A stretch of 64,000 bases of DNA from the NCBI RefSeq assembly GCF_019320115.1, contig NC_089597.1, forward strand, positions 122,002,951 through 122,066,950. Direction: 5' to 3'. Positions 44,870-58,070 of this stretch are shown here, piece after piece (within the stretch, counting starts at the first letter, position 1; each line of letters begins with the position of its first letter). A program made the position numbers and the translations under genes. Origin of the DNA: Miscanthus floridulus (lineage: Eukaryota > Streptophyta > Magnoliopsida > Poales > Poaceae). A model generated the notes under the pieces. It worked only from the letters and a program-made list of their open reading frames with translations, had not been told where the DNA came from and did not search any database.

Positions 44870-45984
44870 AAGGTGGGATCGAGTCCGACTGGGTGCGTGG
44901 ACGCGTTTCGAAATCGAATCCGACTCTCTCTGCGCCAAAAAAATACGCAAAAATGCTTATTTTTTCCTAAAAAAAAAGTCCAGTACATACGCACCGCGCC
45001 ATACTCGGTGAAGGCGGCACTGCACCGGGCCAGGATGGGGGCTGGGGGTGCTAGATCCATCGACCATTGCCCCATCAGCATCTCCGTCCTCCTCCAGCTG
45101 AGCCATGCCTCTAGCGCTTGCCATCGGGGATCCTCGCCACGGGACGGGTGCCCATCCAACCGGGATTGACGCGACACAGCCGCCGCCATCCTCCTCGCAG
45201 ACGACAACTCGATGCTCATCCTCCCCGATGGTTCCCTATCCCAGTGCAAGCGGAGACGGAATCCCCCTCCCCGTCCCTGTGTTTGATGCCGTCGGCCTGA
45301 GGTGCCGCCAGATCCAGCGCCACCACCGGTGGCCGCACGCACCACGACGTGTGCCTCCGCACTTCCCCTCTGGTACTAATTCATGCGGAGTGTGATTCCC
45401 TTGTCTTGATGTGATTGATTGCGGCCAAGCAAACCCAACTAGTTTCGTTCCATTCATTCCGATTTTGTTTTCTGCGGCTACTGTTTTGCAAGAAAATTGT
45501 GGCGGTTGTAGAGACATCATCATCCATAGACCAGCCTAAGATTGTTGCCCAAACTGGTATGCTTCTATGATTTGATTTTTCTCCTCTCAATAGTGCATAT
45601 TGCATTAAGGTATATGGATCAACATTGTTCAGCTACTTGTGACTTGGAATTAGATAAATGAAATCTGTATATTTTGATATCTCTGATATCTAGGCTAATC
45701 TTCTCATTACATACAGTCTACTTTCACCATCCAGGGCATTCTCATTTGATCGTGCATTCTTTATGGATTTAGTTCAAAATTGATGCTCCTGTCCCCCAGA
45801 GTCGCATTCTCTTATTCTGTATCAGTTACCACTCATTCTATTCTCTCACTACTTAATTTATGTAAAAGAATTTTAGAAAAGGGACTTGCAGTAGCGTAAG
45901 TACCACCATAGATTTACCAACTCTGTTTTTTTTTTTTCAAATATTGATGTGAACATGGACTTCAACTGTAATATCATGCATATA
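44870..45984. other. GC-rich then AT-rich flank, possible first exon of the DUF1644 gene
   Basis: 45040-45390 is GC-rich, with ORFs on both strands (plus strand 45105-45395, MPLALAIG start), which could be a 5' exon but shows no known domain. 45400-45980 is AT-rich, like an intron. Confidence 0.35.
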
Positions 45985-46790
45985 TATGTACCCTCACAAT
46001 GCAGTCCTACTGAGATGCACGTCTTATGAGAAAGGATGCAGGCCGTTTGTTTGTGAAGACCAGACCCGCTCAAACTGTCTTGAGAGAATTAAATTTGCAT
46101 ATGAACTGCCTTCCAATGTGAAAGTTTCATCGTTAGCTGTGCCTCCTCTTGATAGCATTTTTCATATTGTGCCATCTAATGCAAACAACCGCCCCAGCTG
46201 CCCTCTGTGTAGAGGTGATGTTATTGGGTGGATTGCTATTGGTGAGGTTCAGCTGCATCTTAATCAGAAGAAAAGGTGCTGTGAAGAGGAGTGCTGCATG
46301 TTTGTTGGTAACTTCAATGAGCTTCAGAAGCACACGCAACAAAAGCATCCAGATTCACGCCCTTCAGAGATTGATCCTGGAATCCTGCTAGGCAAGTTGA
46401 TTGGGAGAATTTCCAGCAACCTACTGATATTGTAGATGTCATGAGCACAATACATGCACAAGTTCTGGGAGACTGATTCAGTATGGGGATGATGACACTG
46501 GTGAGGACTATGAAGTTTTCCGCAGGGTTAGAGTGAACTGGTGGTCATGTATATTCTGCAAGGCATTTTCATGATCTAAGAAATCGTAGAAGAGCAAGAG
46601 CAAGGGAAAGAAGAGGCAGTGGAAGGAGGAATGGAACCAGGCTAATCTGGAAAATTTTAATCTCGAGGTTCCAATACAATCTGTTGAATTAAGGGAAATT
46701 AGATTTGATGAAATTGATGATGAATATATACTCATAGGGGCTATTCCTAGTATTGCAGAACCTGGAAGAATGGCCAGTTTCCATTACAGG
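45985..46790 (+). pseudogene. DUF1644 zinc-finger-like protein gene, frame-broken
   Basis: Clear family features: PHNAVLLRCTSYEKGCRPFV, SCPLCRGDVIGWI, a C2H2-like unit CCEEECCMFVGNFNELQKHT followed by HPDSRPSEIDP, then in other frames ARQVDWENFQQPTDI, YGDDDTGEDYEVF, RVRVNWWSCIFCKAF, an Arg-rich RRRARARERR and a tail EIRFDEIDDEYILIGAIPSI. Frameshifts lie near 46388 and 46475, and TGA occurs at 46574. Some rice and other grass DUF1644 genes respond to salt and ABA (family knowledge). The N-terminal CPxC motif before PHNAV is not intact at this exon start. Confidence 0.78.
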
Positions 46791-47274
46791 TATGCAGAAG
46801 TAATCTTTTTTTCAATTTTCCTCACATCTGTTGGAGTATGCTATTACAAATGTGTAGTACTAAGAACCAAGGGTCATTCAAAAAGAGATAACACACACAG
46901 TTGCACAACGTGCTCATGCTATTCCGAATAAACCAAATAAAACACAGATGATCTACAATACGAAACATGAAAGACAAGCATAAGCATGTTTTTTTTGTTC
47001 TCGTCGTACGTCTATGATGCCTACCTGAGCTGGTGAGCTGTTCAGCTGTATGTATTGTTGGTGCGAAATGTGGTCGAAAAGTAAATATTTATAGTTTTGT
47101 CGTGCGCTGTAATCAGATGTGGCCTAACACGCGATGATACAGGATTTATACTGGTTCAGGCAACGTGCCCTATATCCAGTTTCAGTCGGTCGGTGACTTT
47201 ATTCCAGAGCCTAGGTGTTCGAAGTTTGTTGTAGGGTTACCGACGAGTAAGGAATGAGAAGGGGGTGTTATAAG
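46791..47274. other. Flank with a probable gypsy LTR fragment
   Basis: 47060-47270 contains GGATTTATACTGGTTCAGGCAACGTGCCC, a phrase typical of grass gypsy LTR sequence. Ends are not definable. The Sirevirus 3' LTR begins at 47275. Confidence 0.45.
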
Positions 47275-48402
47275 TGAAAGGATCAAGATGCCTAAGAGGG
47301 GGTGAATTGGACTAATTCTAAATTTCTTTGCAATAATTAAGTCATACGCCCAATTAACCCCTTGTGTCTAGAAAGTGTTTCTATTGATCTATCGCATAAA
47401 AGTTTAGCAACCTATGTTCCAATCCTACTCTAGCATGGTAATTCTACAAATGTAAATGACAAGAATTGAATTGCTCAAAGTAAATGCTCAAAGTAAAAAG
47501 AGAAGGAGGAACGCGGTGATGTTTTGCCAAGGTATCGGAGAGTCGTCACTCCCCACTAGTCCTCGTTGGAGCATCCGCGCAAGGGTGTAGCTCTCCCTTG
47601 ATCCGCGCAAGTATCAAGTGTTCTTTACGGGTTGATTCACCACACACGAATGGAGGAAGTATTTATAACCATGGCTGGAAAACAAACCATTATGTGCCTC
47701 TACGGGGTGATCGGACGCTCCGATCAGTTCTCCCCGAACTCCAGTGTTTAAGTTGTGACCAGACGGGTCTGGTCGTGATTTTCCCTCTCTAGAACCTTAT
47801 TGGAGTCGACCAGATGCTGGGACTCAGCGTCCGGTCACTTCACCTCTCAACGTCCGGTCGCACCAGACGATTTCACCTTGGTCAAATGAACTGACCAGAC
47901 TCTGCGCCAGCGTCCGGTCATACCGGAATTAGCGTCCGGTCACACCGAAATCAGCGTCCGATCAGTATTTGACCCTCCATTCACTTTCAACTCTCGATCG
48001 TACGTGAATGAAGTTTGCTCCAATGGATCTAAGGGCTTTTTAGGAGCTACCTAGTGCCAGATTTAGCAAGTGTGCACCACACCTAACCCACTAGACTCAC
48101 CTAGGTCAAGTTACCCGTCCATACCCCCTTAATAGTATGGTCAAAGGAAAAACAAAGTCCTAAACTACTATAAGTGTCTCTTCAACACCAAACGACACTT
48201 AGAACTAGTCCATCCTTAACCTTGTCGTCCATCCTTTGAAAACCAAAACGATTTCCATCGTAGGGGCATGACCACCTTGATAGCCCAATCGATCTCCATT
48301 ACCGTGACCTAACTTAATTGCCTCTGTAAAACACATATTAGTCACAGTAATCACGTATTGTCATTAATCACCGAAACCCAACTAGGGGCCTAGATGCTTT
48401 CA
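47275..48402 (-). repeat. Sirevirus 3' LTR
   Basis: On the plus strand it reads TGAAAGGATCAAGATGCC to GATGCTTTCA. It contains a CCGGTC-rich block at 47700-47970. Left flank ATAAG (47270-47274) is the expected TSD half; the partner is lost with the 5' LTR. Confidence 0.85.
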
Positions 48403-48418
48403 ATCTACTCCTTTTTGG
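48403..48418 (-). other. Polypurine tract
   Basis: Minus-strand CCAAAAAGGAGTAGAT lies directly against the LTR start TTGAAAGC. This sets the element's orientation as minus. Confidence 0.8.
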
Positions 48419-48999
48419 TGATTGATGACAATACCACCTCGAGTATGTGAAAGAGTTGAGGTTTTTAACATGCTTGGTTCATATAAGCTTTTAACAATAA
48501 GAACAAAAGAGTTAGGCAAGCTTATATAACCCAAGCCAATATGATATACTCAAAAGATATGAAATAAACATGAGTACAAGTAATAAAGCTCATTTGCATC
48601 GGAGTTAAACGCGAAAGCAAAGCAAATGAGCATAACACAAGTGATATGACATATAAATAATTTAAAGTAGAGAGCACACATGCCAAATATCACGAATATC
48701 ATGATCACATTATTATCACGATTACGATCACACTTAAGTAGTTCAATGCATAATAGTAAACATGAATGCATAATGTATCACACATAAAACTCCAAATGGT
48801 AGATAATCTAATAGATAGACTCCCCCTAAATAAGTCGCTCTCCCTAAGTCTAACATACTCGATCCCTCTCCCCCTTTGGCGTCAAACACCAAAACCTAAG
48901 GGTCGGTCGGTGGGACTACAGCGAACGAGTCGGGCGCTGAGGTACGAGGAGCGAGCTAGAACTGTGTGCCATCATCATCTGAACCAGAGCTCTAAGCAG

Positions 49000-51900
49000 T
49001 CTGACCCTCTGTAGCTAGAAGCGATGCTGAAGCGGTCTGGGTCGGATCTAGAACTGGCGCTGCCTGCTCTGATGATGCAACTGACGAAGGGAGCGTCTCT
49101 GTAGTCCCGGTAATAGGTGCAACTGTGGAAGGACCTAGGACATGTAGCTCTGGCAGAGTATGCTGCCCTATTAACTCACTGAATGAAGCACCAAGGCTCC
49201 TGGAAACTAGTGTGAGCACTGACGAACTCTAAGGCGGAGTAAAGCCCGTATGAAGAGGTGTGAACTGTGGGACTGGCACTGGCGAAGCAAACCACTGGGA
49301 CACCTGCTCTGTAGGTGAAGGAAACTGTGGCACTGGTGGTCCCTGACTCTGAAGCCCACTGGGCTATAAAGCTAGAGTCATAGAAATGGTGGCAGGCTGA
49401 GCAAGCTAGGGCGAAGGCTGTGACGGTGGAGCCCCAATAGCTGTCACAACATGCTGCTTAAATCCAAGTAGCTGCTGCTGCATGAGAAGCTGCTGCTGAT
49501 GCATGGCCTGCTGCTGCTGCTGCTGGATCGCCTGCTGCTATCGCTGGAACTTATCCTTTCTAGTCTGGAACTATGCAAAAGTAGCAGCGGTCTCCTATGC
49601 CTGGCGAACCTGATCCTGCCTCATCCGCTCAAGTATGGCAAGTAGAGCAGGATCTGTTTGTGGTGCAGGTGGAGCTGAACTGGAGCTACCGGCCTCATGG
49701 TCATGTCGTCGAGGAGGCATCTGAGGAATATCCCGGTAGTCCTCATCTGAGCTATCGCTGGGGTTGCTCTCGACCATCCCCTCCTGCTGAGCATCAAGCT
49801 ACTCCTCCTCTATAGCTGCTATGCCCCTGATGGTCTCATCCTGCTGAGCTGTAGTCTCTGGCACCTCTGGACGTCGGCTCGGCTGGCTGGGTGTCCTTAC
49901 TGCACTATGTCGGATCATCTGAGTCATGTTGTATGCAGGGAACTCTGTAGTAGCACTACTATACTCTATCAGCATCTCTGGTGGCCTCACAGTAACTGCC
50001 CTATGGATCAGGAATGTAATCCAGTGAGCATATGGCAGCTGTCTATGACCCCTGAACCCCTCTGCAATAGTATCCTCCATCTCTAATAGAAGGAGATCTC
50101 AAATGTCAAACACTGTCTGCTGCATTAGAGAGTTCAGTAGTCATAGCTGTATGCGAGTCAAGCCCTTGCGATACCTCATCCTCGAAAGCAGTGTCCTCAT
50201 AATAGCATCAAGCACTCTAGCAGTAGGAGTGAGATCACTGGGTGTCCTACTCGACCTCTTGCTGAAAGGCTCTATGAAGCAATGGTGGACTAGATCTGTA
50301 GGGGGTACCATACCGCCATGAGGGCGTCTGAGAGGCGCTGTCTGTCCATAGCAAACCTTATGAAGCCGGACTAGCTGCTCCTAAAGCCTAAGTATCTCTC
50401 TGACCCTAGTGCTCATCAGTCTGTAATCTCTGCCTCTGAAAGCAAAGTGAATGAATCTGTGCTACGGGTCAATCTAGAGTGTAGCATAGAACTGACGGAC
50501 CCAAGATGGAACATATAAGCCTATCCGTCCAAGTAAATCTATCAGCCTTGCCTCATCCGCTCAAGTATGGCAAGTAGAGCAGGATCTATTTGTGGTGCAG
50601 GTGGAGCTGAACTGGAGCTACCGGCCTCATGGTCATGTCGTCGAGGAGGCATCTAAGGAATATCCTAGTAGTCCTCATCTGAGCTATCGCTGGGGTCGCT
50701 CTCGACCATCCCCTTCTACTGAGCATCAAGCTACTCCTCTATAGCTGCTATGCCCCTAATGGTCTCATCCTGCTGAGCTGTAGTCTCTGGCACCTCTGGA
50801 CATCGGCTCGGCTGGCTGGGTGTCCTTACTGCACTATGTCGGATCATCTGAGTCATGTTGTATGCAGGAAACTCTGTAGTAGCACCACTATACTCTATCA
50901 GCATCTCTGGTGGGCTCACAGTAACTGCCATGTGGATCAGGAATGTAATCCAGTGAGCATATGGCAGCTATCTATGACCCCTGAACCCCTCTGCAATAGT
51001 ATCCTCCATCTCTGATAGAAGGAGATCCCAAATGTCAAACACTGTCTGCTGCATTAGAGAGTTCAGTAGTCATAGCTGTATGCGAGTCAAGCCCTTGCGA
51101 TACCTCATCCTCGAAAGCAGTGTCCTCATAATAGCATCAAGCACTCTAGCAGTAGGAGTGAGATCACTGGGTGTCCTGCTCGACCCCTCGCTGGAAGGCT
51201 CTATGAAGCAATGGTGGACTAGATCTGTAGGGGGTACCATACCGCCATGAGTGCGTCTAAGAGGCGTTGTCTGTCCATAGCAAACCTCATGAAGCCGGAC
51301 TAGCTGCTCCTAAAGCCTGAGTATCTCTCTGACCCTAGTGCTCATCAGTCTGTAATCTCTGCCTCTGAAAGCAAAGTGAATGAATCTATGCTACGGGTCA
51401 ATCTAGAGTGTAGCATAGAACTAACGGACCCAAGATGGAACATATAAGCCTGTCCGTCCAAGTAAATCTATCAGCCCTGGCAGGTAAGCTAGGTAAGGGC
51501 GAATATGCTCTCTAGCTGCTGCTATAATGGACTCAATGTTGCACACCCTCTAAGATTTGAATACTGCTCCACTGTTAAGATATGCATTATAAAAATCTTC
51601 CTGCCATGGTGTGTAGAAATTCTCTGAAGCTCGGTCATCCCTCCTCGACGGGAACCACTGCTCAAAGTCCACAAATCTGAGCTGATGCACCTGCTTGGCC
51701 ATGGTGGCCCTCAAATCCACGTGAGTCACTAGAGGCGGACCCTGTGGTCTAGGCGGTGGACGAGAACCCCTCTGATGTGTCTCTGACCTCGGTGTGATTG
51801 GAGCACGGGTATGACTAGAGCGGCGAAGCTGTGGCTGAGGTGCCTGCTCTATCTCCTTGGCCTGCTCTCCCTCCTGAGTCTTCTCTACTAGCTGTGGCTG

Positions 51901-52246
51901 TTGCTGTGACTCCGCCCTGAGGCTGACTCTCATCAATAGCCACATGTCATCCTCCAACCATGACAGTCCCAGCTGGACCACCATGATGGCGCTCAACCTG
52001 CTCAAGTGCAGCCCTCGTAGATGGAGAAAGCTGATCTGCAATAACAACACTCTAAGCACCTCCTCTCTCTACGTGCTCTGTGACCTCTACAACTGCGGCT
52101 GCTCTCGCTGTATCTGCATCAGGGTACTTGCACTTCCTCGTTGCTAGCTTCTTTGTCATCTTTCCTTTTGCATCTATAGGTTGGCAAGGCAGGGGCCTCG
52201 GATCCTCATCACCGGGACCTCCTCCGACATTCTTGACACGAGCCAT
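49000..52246 (-). pseudogene. Retroelement ORF in the env-like position, degenerate
   Basis: Starts MARVKNVGGGPGDEDPRPLP (52246). It continues through a basic stretch, then in another frame KQVHQLRFVDFEQWFPSRRD and DFYNAYLNSGAVF, and YAHWITFLIHRAVTVRPPEM with EFPAYNMTQMIRHSAVRTPS. A Gln-rich part follows (CTG/TGC-repeat DNA near 49460-49545). ORFs of this type occur widely in grass LTR elements and may correspond to the family annotated as putative plant transposon protein (inference). The function is unknown, and no signal peptide or fusion motif was seen. It is broken by many stops and frameshifts and contains a tandem duplication (next entry). Confidence 0.65.
49617..51480 (-). repeat. 932-bp tandem duplication inside the retroelement ORF
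   Basis: TCATCCGCTCAAGTATGGCA begins at 49621 and again at 50553. The two blocks (49617-50548, 50549-51480) agree nearly base for base to ATCAGCC near both ends. Small differences are CTCCTCCTCT versus CTCCTCT and scattered single-base changes. Confidence 0.93.
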
Positions 52247-53028
52247 CTGATGAAGCTAAAAAGAACAACTACCCTAACAAGAATCAACTGTCAACTATCA
52301 CTTTCGAGGCTTGGCCTCGATCCGTACTCGCAAGCTTGGCCCCGAGTTAACTAACAACTACCAAAGGGACCACAACGGCACCGACCCGCTGCACAATAGA
52401 ATAGATAGGATATACAAATAAATACAATATATCTTGATATACAAAACCCTAAGAAAGCAAGCAATAGATACAAAATTGGAAACGAGGGCTTGCTACCTTA
52501 CGAACCGGCGAATCGATGAGAAGAGGAACGAATCGGGGAACCACCGGGTTGGCAACTGGACGTCTAGGGTTAGGGTTGTGGCAAAGTTCGACGGCCGAGC
52601 AATGCAATGAGGACACGAGCGCAAGGATGGTAGTAGGGTCTCCAACGTGGAGGACATCTAGGGTTCCGGTGAGTCTAGTGGCAGCACTAGCACGTGGATG
52701 GCGGAGCAGAGCGGTGCTAGGGCACGGCGCGAAAGTGTTGCTGGCGGCATGGGCTCGGCGCGCAGAGCAGAGGTGCGGTGGTGCGGATGTGGTGGCGCAT
52801 GGGGCTGTGCTGCACGGCGGCGCGGGGAGTGTGGACGGCGTGGGTGTGGTGGCGCAAGCAGGGCGGTGCAGCGAGCGACGGCGGTGTACGGGCGTTGGAG
52901 TAGGGCGGCGCGGGTAGGAGCAAGGCGGGGTTAGGTCATGATGCGTACGGCGGTTATATGGTGGTCCACATGTGATGGAAAAGGAAACGGAGAAAAGAAT
53001 CCAAAAACCACACATTATCTATTGACCG
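52247..53028. other. Spacer between the env-position ORF and the motif cluster
   Basis: 52500-52930 is GC-rich, with low-complexity ORFs on both strands (GGTGCGGTGGTGCGG-type words). I see no domain. It is probably untranslated retroelement DNA or captured sequence. Confidence 0.4.
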
Positions 53029-53310
53029 GATGCTCCGGTGGCAGCGACCGGACGCTGCCACCCAGCATCCGATCGATTCCAGAGAGGTCCAAAACCCCTG
53101 GAATCGCGACCGGACACGTACGGTGAACCCCGTCCGGACGCAGCCAGAGTCCGGTGCAAGCTGTCTCCTTCGTCTTCGATCGATCGGACGCTGAACCACC
53201 ATCTGACCGAACGCTAAACAACAGAGTACGGTCACTCCATCGCAGCAGGTTCACCTCCTGTGAACTGACTGGACACTGGACTTCAGAGTTCGGTGCAGCG
53301 TTCGGTCACT
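53029..53310. repeat. CCGGACGC / CCGGTG palindromic motif cluster
   Basis: Repeated GACCGGACGC, CGTCCGGACGC, CATCCGATCG and GTCCGGTG words between pol and the 3' end. The same motif class fills 35995-36390 (solo LTR) and 47700-47970 (3' LTR). Conserved palindromic motifs in non-coding regions are a reported Sirevirus trait. Confidence 0.75.
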
Positions 53311-53700
53311 CTTTTTCCAGCAAATCTTCAAAGTCCTTCGTGCTGCCTGTTCTCAATCAAGTTCTAACTTCAATAAGATCCAAATAAACACTAATTGGGA
53401 CTGATGTGAGTGACCTCTCTCAAACCCTCAATTTTTTCAAAATATTTTGCCTTAGGCTATAATTCTTTTTAAGAAAATAGGCAATAAGAGGGCAATTGAA
53501 GATAAACGATAAAGCAACATTCATGCATATGCAATGCAATACTTGAAAGTAAATCTAGTTGCTTGTCAAGTTTGATCCAAGGTTAAGCTTCTTCACACGC
53601 TTTTTGGCAGTTATCTTAACCATGTTAGACAAGCCCTGTATGCATTATCATAAAGTAAACATGTTGTATATTACAATGCAATGCAAGGGATAACATAAGC
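53311..53700. other. AT-rich 3' end of the pol region
   Basis: No coding sequence seen between the RNase H stop (53701) and the motif cluster. Confidence 0.5.
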
Positions 53701-56700
53701 TCATTTTTTAGTGAAGTTGCTAAAATCAAGAACATTGAGCTCATTCCGCAATCGACAAAAAGTCGCATCATCTAGCGGTTTAGTGAAGATATCCACCAAT
53801 TGATCCTCTGTCCTTACACCTTCTAATGAAATATCATTCTTTGCAACATGATCTCTAAGAAAGTGATGGCGGATATCTATGTGCTTGGTGTGAGAGTGTT
53901 GAACCGGATTATTTACAAGTTTTACCGCACTTTCATTGTCGCACAAAAGATGTACTTTTTCTAGAACTACACCATAGTCTAGCAAAGTTTGTTTCATATA
54001 AAGAATTTGTGCACAACAAGCAACCGCGGCAATGTATTCCACTTCGGCAGTGGACAAAGCCACACTATTTTATTTCTTAGAGGACCAAGACACAAGTGAT
54101 CTACCAAGCAAATAGCACCCTCCGGATGTGCTTTTTCTATCCACTTTGTAACTGTCATAATCTGAATCGGAATAGCCAACTAATTCAAATATAGCTCCTT
54201 TGGGATATCAAAGGCCAATGCTTGGTGTGTGCTTAAGATACCTAAGGATTCTTTTAACGGCAATCAAATGAATTTCCTTAGGATTAGCTTGAAATCTAGT
54301 ACACATACACACACTAAACATGATGTCGGGCCTAGATGCGGTTAAATATAACAAGCTACCAATCATAGAACGGTAGAGAGTTTGATCAACTGTGTTACCT
54401 CCCTTATCTAGGTTGAGATGTCCATTAGTTGGCATTAGTGTCTTGATTGGCTTACATTCATCCATCTTGAATCTCTTAAGAAGATCATTTGTATATTTCT
54501 CTTGAGAGATGAAAATCCCTTCTCTCATTTGCTTGATTTGAAAACCAAGAAAGAATGTAAGCTCTCCAATCATTGACATCTCGAACTCTTTCAACATCAA
54601 TTCACCAAACTCTTTGCAAGAATCTTCATTTGATGATCCAAAGATGATATCATCAACATACACTTGACAAATGAAGATATGTCCATCAAGCTTTTTGGTG
54701 AATAGTGTGGTGTCGACCTTCCCAATGGTGAAACCCTTCTTAATGAGGAAGTCCCGAAGGTGCTCATACCAAGCTCTTGGGCTTGCTTAAGTCCATATAA
54801 CACCTTGGACAACCTATAAACATGATTAGGATATCTAGGGTCCTCAAATCCGAGAGGTTGATCAACATAGACTAGTTCATTAATAAAGCCATTTAAAAAT
54901 GCACTTTTCACATCCATTTGATATAATTTCATTTCATGATGTGATGCATATGCAAGGAGGATACGAATGGCTTCTAGTCTTGCAACCGGTGCAAAGGTCT
55001 CTCCAAAATCCAAACCTTCAACTTGAGAGAACCCCTTTGCAACTAGTCTTGTCTTGTTCCTCACAACTACGCCTTGATCATCTTGCTTGTTGCGGAACAC
55101 CCATTTTATTCCAATAACTCTTGCACCTTTTGACCGCTCTTCAAGAGTCCAAACTTAATTGCAGGTGAAGTTGTTCAACTCTTCGTGCATGGCATTTATC
55201 CAATCTGGATCTTGAAGAGCTTCTTCTACCTTAGTAGGCTCAAAGCAAGAGACAAAAGAGTGATGTGCAATAAATGAAGCAAGTTTTTTGTGAGCGAGTC
55301 ATTACACCCTTTGATGGACTCCCTATGATGAGATCTTGTGGATGATCTTGTAGTAGAGGTGTATTTCTTCTATTGACCACTTGAGGGGGAGGTTGTGGAG
55401 CATCAACATCTTGTGCTTGCATCACCATTTGATCATGGGAGACATGAGTATCTTCATTTTTTACTCTCCCATCTTTATCACCATCTTATGGCACATTTGA
55501 TGAAGAAGGTGGATCAATTACTTGTATATCATCTTCATCATCTTTAGGCTTGATGTCTCCAACCGAAATGTTCTTCATAGCCTTCCTCAATGGTTCATCA
55601 CCTACATCATCAAGATTCTCATGTGCTCCTTGGGAGCTGTTAGATTCATCAAATTCCACATCATATGTTTCTTCAACCAAGCCGGTGGCATGATTAAATA
55701 CTCTATATGCTTTGGACTTTGATGAGTAACCAACAAGAAAACCAATATCACAACGTCTTTGAATCTTTTCTAGGTGTTGTCGCTTCTTGTAGATATAGCA
55801 TTTGCAACCAAACACCCTAAAGAAGGACACATTCGGCTTCTTCCCATTGAGCAACTTATAAGGTGTCTTGCCAAGAAACTTTTGAAGGAATAGGCGGTTG
55901 GATGCATAGCATGCGGTGTTGATAGCTTCCACCCATAGAGCTTTGGGGGTGTTGTACTCATCTAGCATTGTTCTTGCAAGAGTGATCAATGTCCGATTCT
56001 TTCTCTCAACTACAACATTTTATTTAGGAGTATATGTTGCGGAGACCTCATGCTTGATCCCAACTTCATCACAATAGGCTTCTATGTTTATGTTGTCAAA
56101 TTCTTTACCGTTGTCACTTCTAATCTTTTTGAGCTTCACTTCAAACTCATTTTGTGCTCTCTTGGCAAACTTCTTGAAGCAAGATGCAACTTCGGATTTG
56201 TCATGAAGGAAGAATACCCGTGTGTATCTTGAATAGTCATCAACAATCACAAGACAATAAAGATTTCTTACCAAACTCTTGTATGTAGTTGGTCCAAATA
56301 AGTTCATGTGAAGGAGTTTTAGCACTCTTGTGGTTGACATGAAAGCTTTTGTTGGATGAGTATTTGCAACTTGCTTGCCAACATGACATGCACAACAAAG
56401 CTTGTCCTTCTAAAACTTCACATCCTTCAACCCTCTCACCAAATCATTCTTCATTAGCTTCTTGAGTGAGCTCATCCCAACATGAGCAAGTCTTCTATGC
56501 TATAGCCACCCAATAGTTGTTTTGGTGAATAGGCATGTCTTCAAGTTAGCATCTTCGGAGGTAAAGTCCACTAGATATAGGTTGTTGTATCTAAATCCTT
56601 TGAATATCACTTGATCACCATCCTTCTTAGATACAACAACTTTCTTCTTAGTAAACAAGCATTGCAAGCCAAGATCACACAAGTGTCCAACGGATAGCAA

Positions 56701-56928
56701 GTTGAAGCTCAATGAAGCAACATATAACACATTTGAGATAGAATGATCATTTGATATTGCCACTTTACCCAATCTTTTAACCTTGCCATTTGAATTATCT
56801 CCAAATGTGATTCTTTCTTGTCCATCTACTTCTTTATCTAGTGATGTGAACATACGAGGATCACCGGTCATATGTTGTGTGCAACCACTATCAATAACCC
56901 AATGACTTCCACCGGTCTTGTAGTTCAT
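53701..56928 (-). pseudogene. Sirevirus pol: protease, integrase, RT, RNase H
   Basis: Domains in copia order. The aspartic protease (VIDSGCTQHMTG) is at about 56890. GAG-pre-integrase (HRRLAHVGMSSLKK) follows. The integrase core has LHMNLFGP at 56310, where the first catalytic Asp is Asn, then IRSDNGKEF and VVVERKNR. RT has GLKQA at 54790 and the intact active site [11 protein letters not shown] at about 54650. RNase H has ALSTAEVEYIAA at 54050 and a C-terminal NHxTKHID-like HSHTKHIDIRHHF. Stops: TAG at 56500 (Trp position), TAG near 56412, TAA at 56020 and TAA at 54070 (both at Gln positions). A single C is lost near 54780, shifting the frame in RT, and in-frame continuity also fails near 55490. 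The element cannot mobilise itself. Confidence 0.88.
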
Positions 56929-56942
56929 CTACATACAAGAGA

Positions 56943-58070
56943 TCAAGCTTTAGGAACCCAAACTTGTTGAGGGCCCTTCATCTTCTCAACAAGTGACTTT
57001 GCAACCCAAATTTTCTTAGGCCTATTCTTGTTTGGAGGTCCTAAGAACATGACTTTCATCTTTCCACTAGAATCCTTTCTAAGCATATAATGAGCATTGA
57101 AGGCAAAAGATCTAGCATGCTTGGGCAAGGGTTGTGGTGGTGGAGTTTGGCACTCATGGGCAAAGTGGCCTTCTTGTCCACACTCAAAACACTTCTTTGG
57201 CTTTGGCTTTTGTTTTTGTTGAGCTTGAGCCTTCTTCTCTTTGTTTGCCATGTACCCAATGCCACTTCTATCCATCTTTATGAAGGTGTTCATTAGTAGC
57301 TCACTTTGAAGATGCTTGCCTCTTGTGAACTTGCTCAATCCAATCTTGAGATGCTCTTTCTCCAACTTGAGCTTCTTGTTCTCTTCCTTAAGAGCATCAT
57401 TATTTTTCTCTTCCTTGAGCTTCTTTTTCTCTTCTTTGAGCTTCTCATTCTCAAGAATCAAATCACTATCATGATCAAGAGTTTCTAGCACAACAGTGTT
57501 GTGGCTTTTGATCTCTTCAAGATCTTTCTTGAGCTTTTCATTGTCATTCTTAGGCTTGACAAACTCATCATAATCATCGGCCTCAACCACTTGCTTGCCC
57601 TTGCTAGAACTTTGCTCAATGCTCTCAATGATCAAATCATCACATGATATAGCTATATCAATCTTAACAACATTGTTAGTAGCATCATGTGGCTTATTGG
57701 ATAGAAATTCTTGAGCAATGACAAGATTATCATGATTAATCTTAAGAGTAGTATATTCTTCTTTTAACTTGTGGTTAGTGATGAGCTCATTGTGTATCCT
57801 CTCAAGTTTATCATGTTTATCTTTAAGATCTTTCTTAGAAGATTTGAGCTCCTTGAGTTTGGATGATATAGCATCATTTGCTTCTCTAAGCTCAACACTA
57901 GCCTTTTTGACTATATCACATTTAGCTAAAAGAGAATCATTCTTAGCTTCTAGCTTGTCATTCTTAGCTCTAGTCTTTCTAATGATCCTAGTATATTTGT
58001 TTAGCAATTTGACAAGTTCATCATATGAAGGTGATTCAAATTCATCATCATCACTATCACAATCACCTAG
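56943..58070 (-). pseudogene. Sirevirus gag, 5'-truncated, with CCHC zinc knuckle
   Basis: Long charged coiled-coil (SSKLKELKSSKKDLKDKHDK and KLKEEKKKLKEEKN), then the CCHC nucleocapsid knuckle CFECGQEGHFAHEC at about 57140-57200. The end is KSLVEKMKGPQQVWVPKA, just upstream of the protease frame. The gag N-terminal part is missing. The open frame continues to 58157 into gypsy integrase sequence, making a chimera. Confidence 0.85.

Larger units (their letters stand above)
47275..58070 (-). mobile_element. Sirevirus-type Ty1/copia retrotransposon, 5'-truncated
   Basis: From high to low coordinate: gag (partial), protease, integrase, RT and RNase H in copia order, a CCGGAC-motif spacer, a long ORF between pol and the PPT (the position of the Sirevirus env-like gene), the polypurine tract and a 1.1-kb 3' LTR. 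The 5' LTR and gag N-terminus are missing: at about 58070 the sequence changes abruptly to gypsy integrase. Multiple stops and frameshifts make it inactive. Confidence 0.87.

Noticed and set aside
52449..53015. 188-codon minus-strand ORF as an env gene
   Set aside because: Pro/Thr/Ala-rich low complexity, no signal peptide and no hydrophobic fusion or anchor segment.
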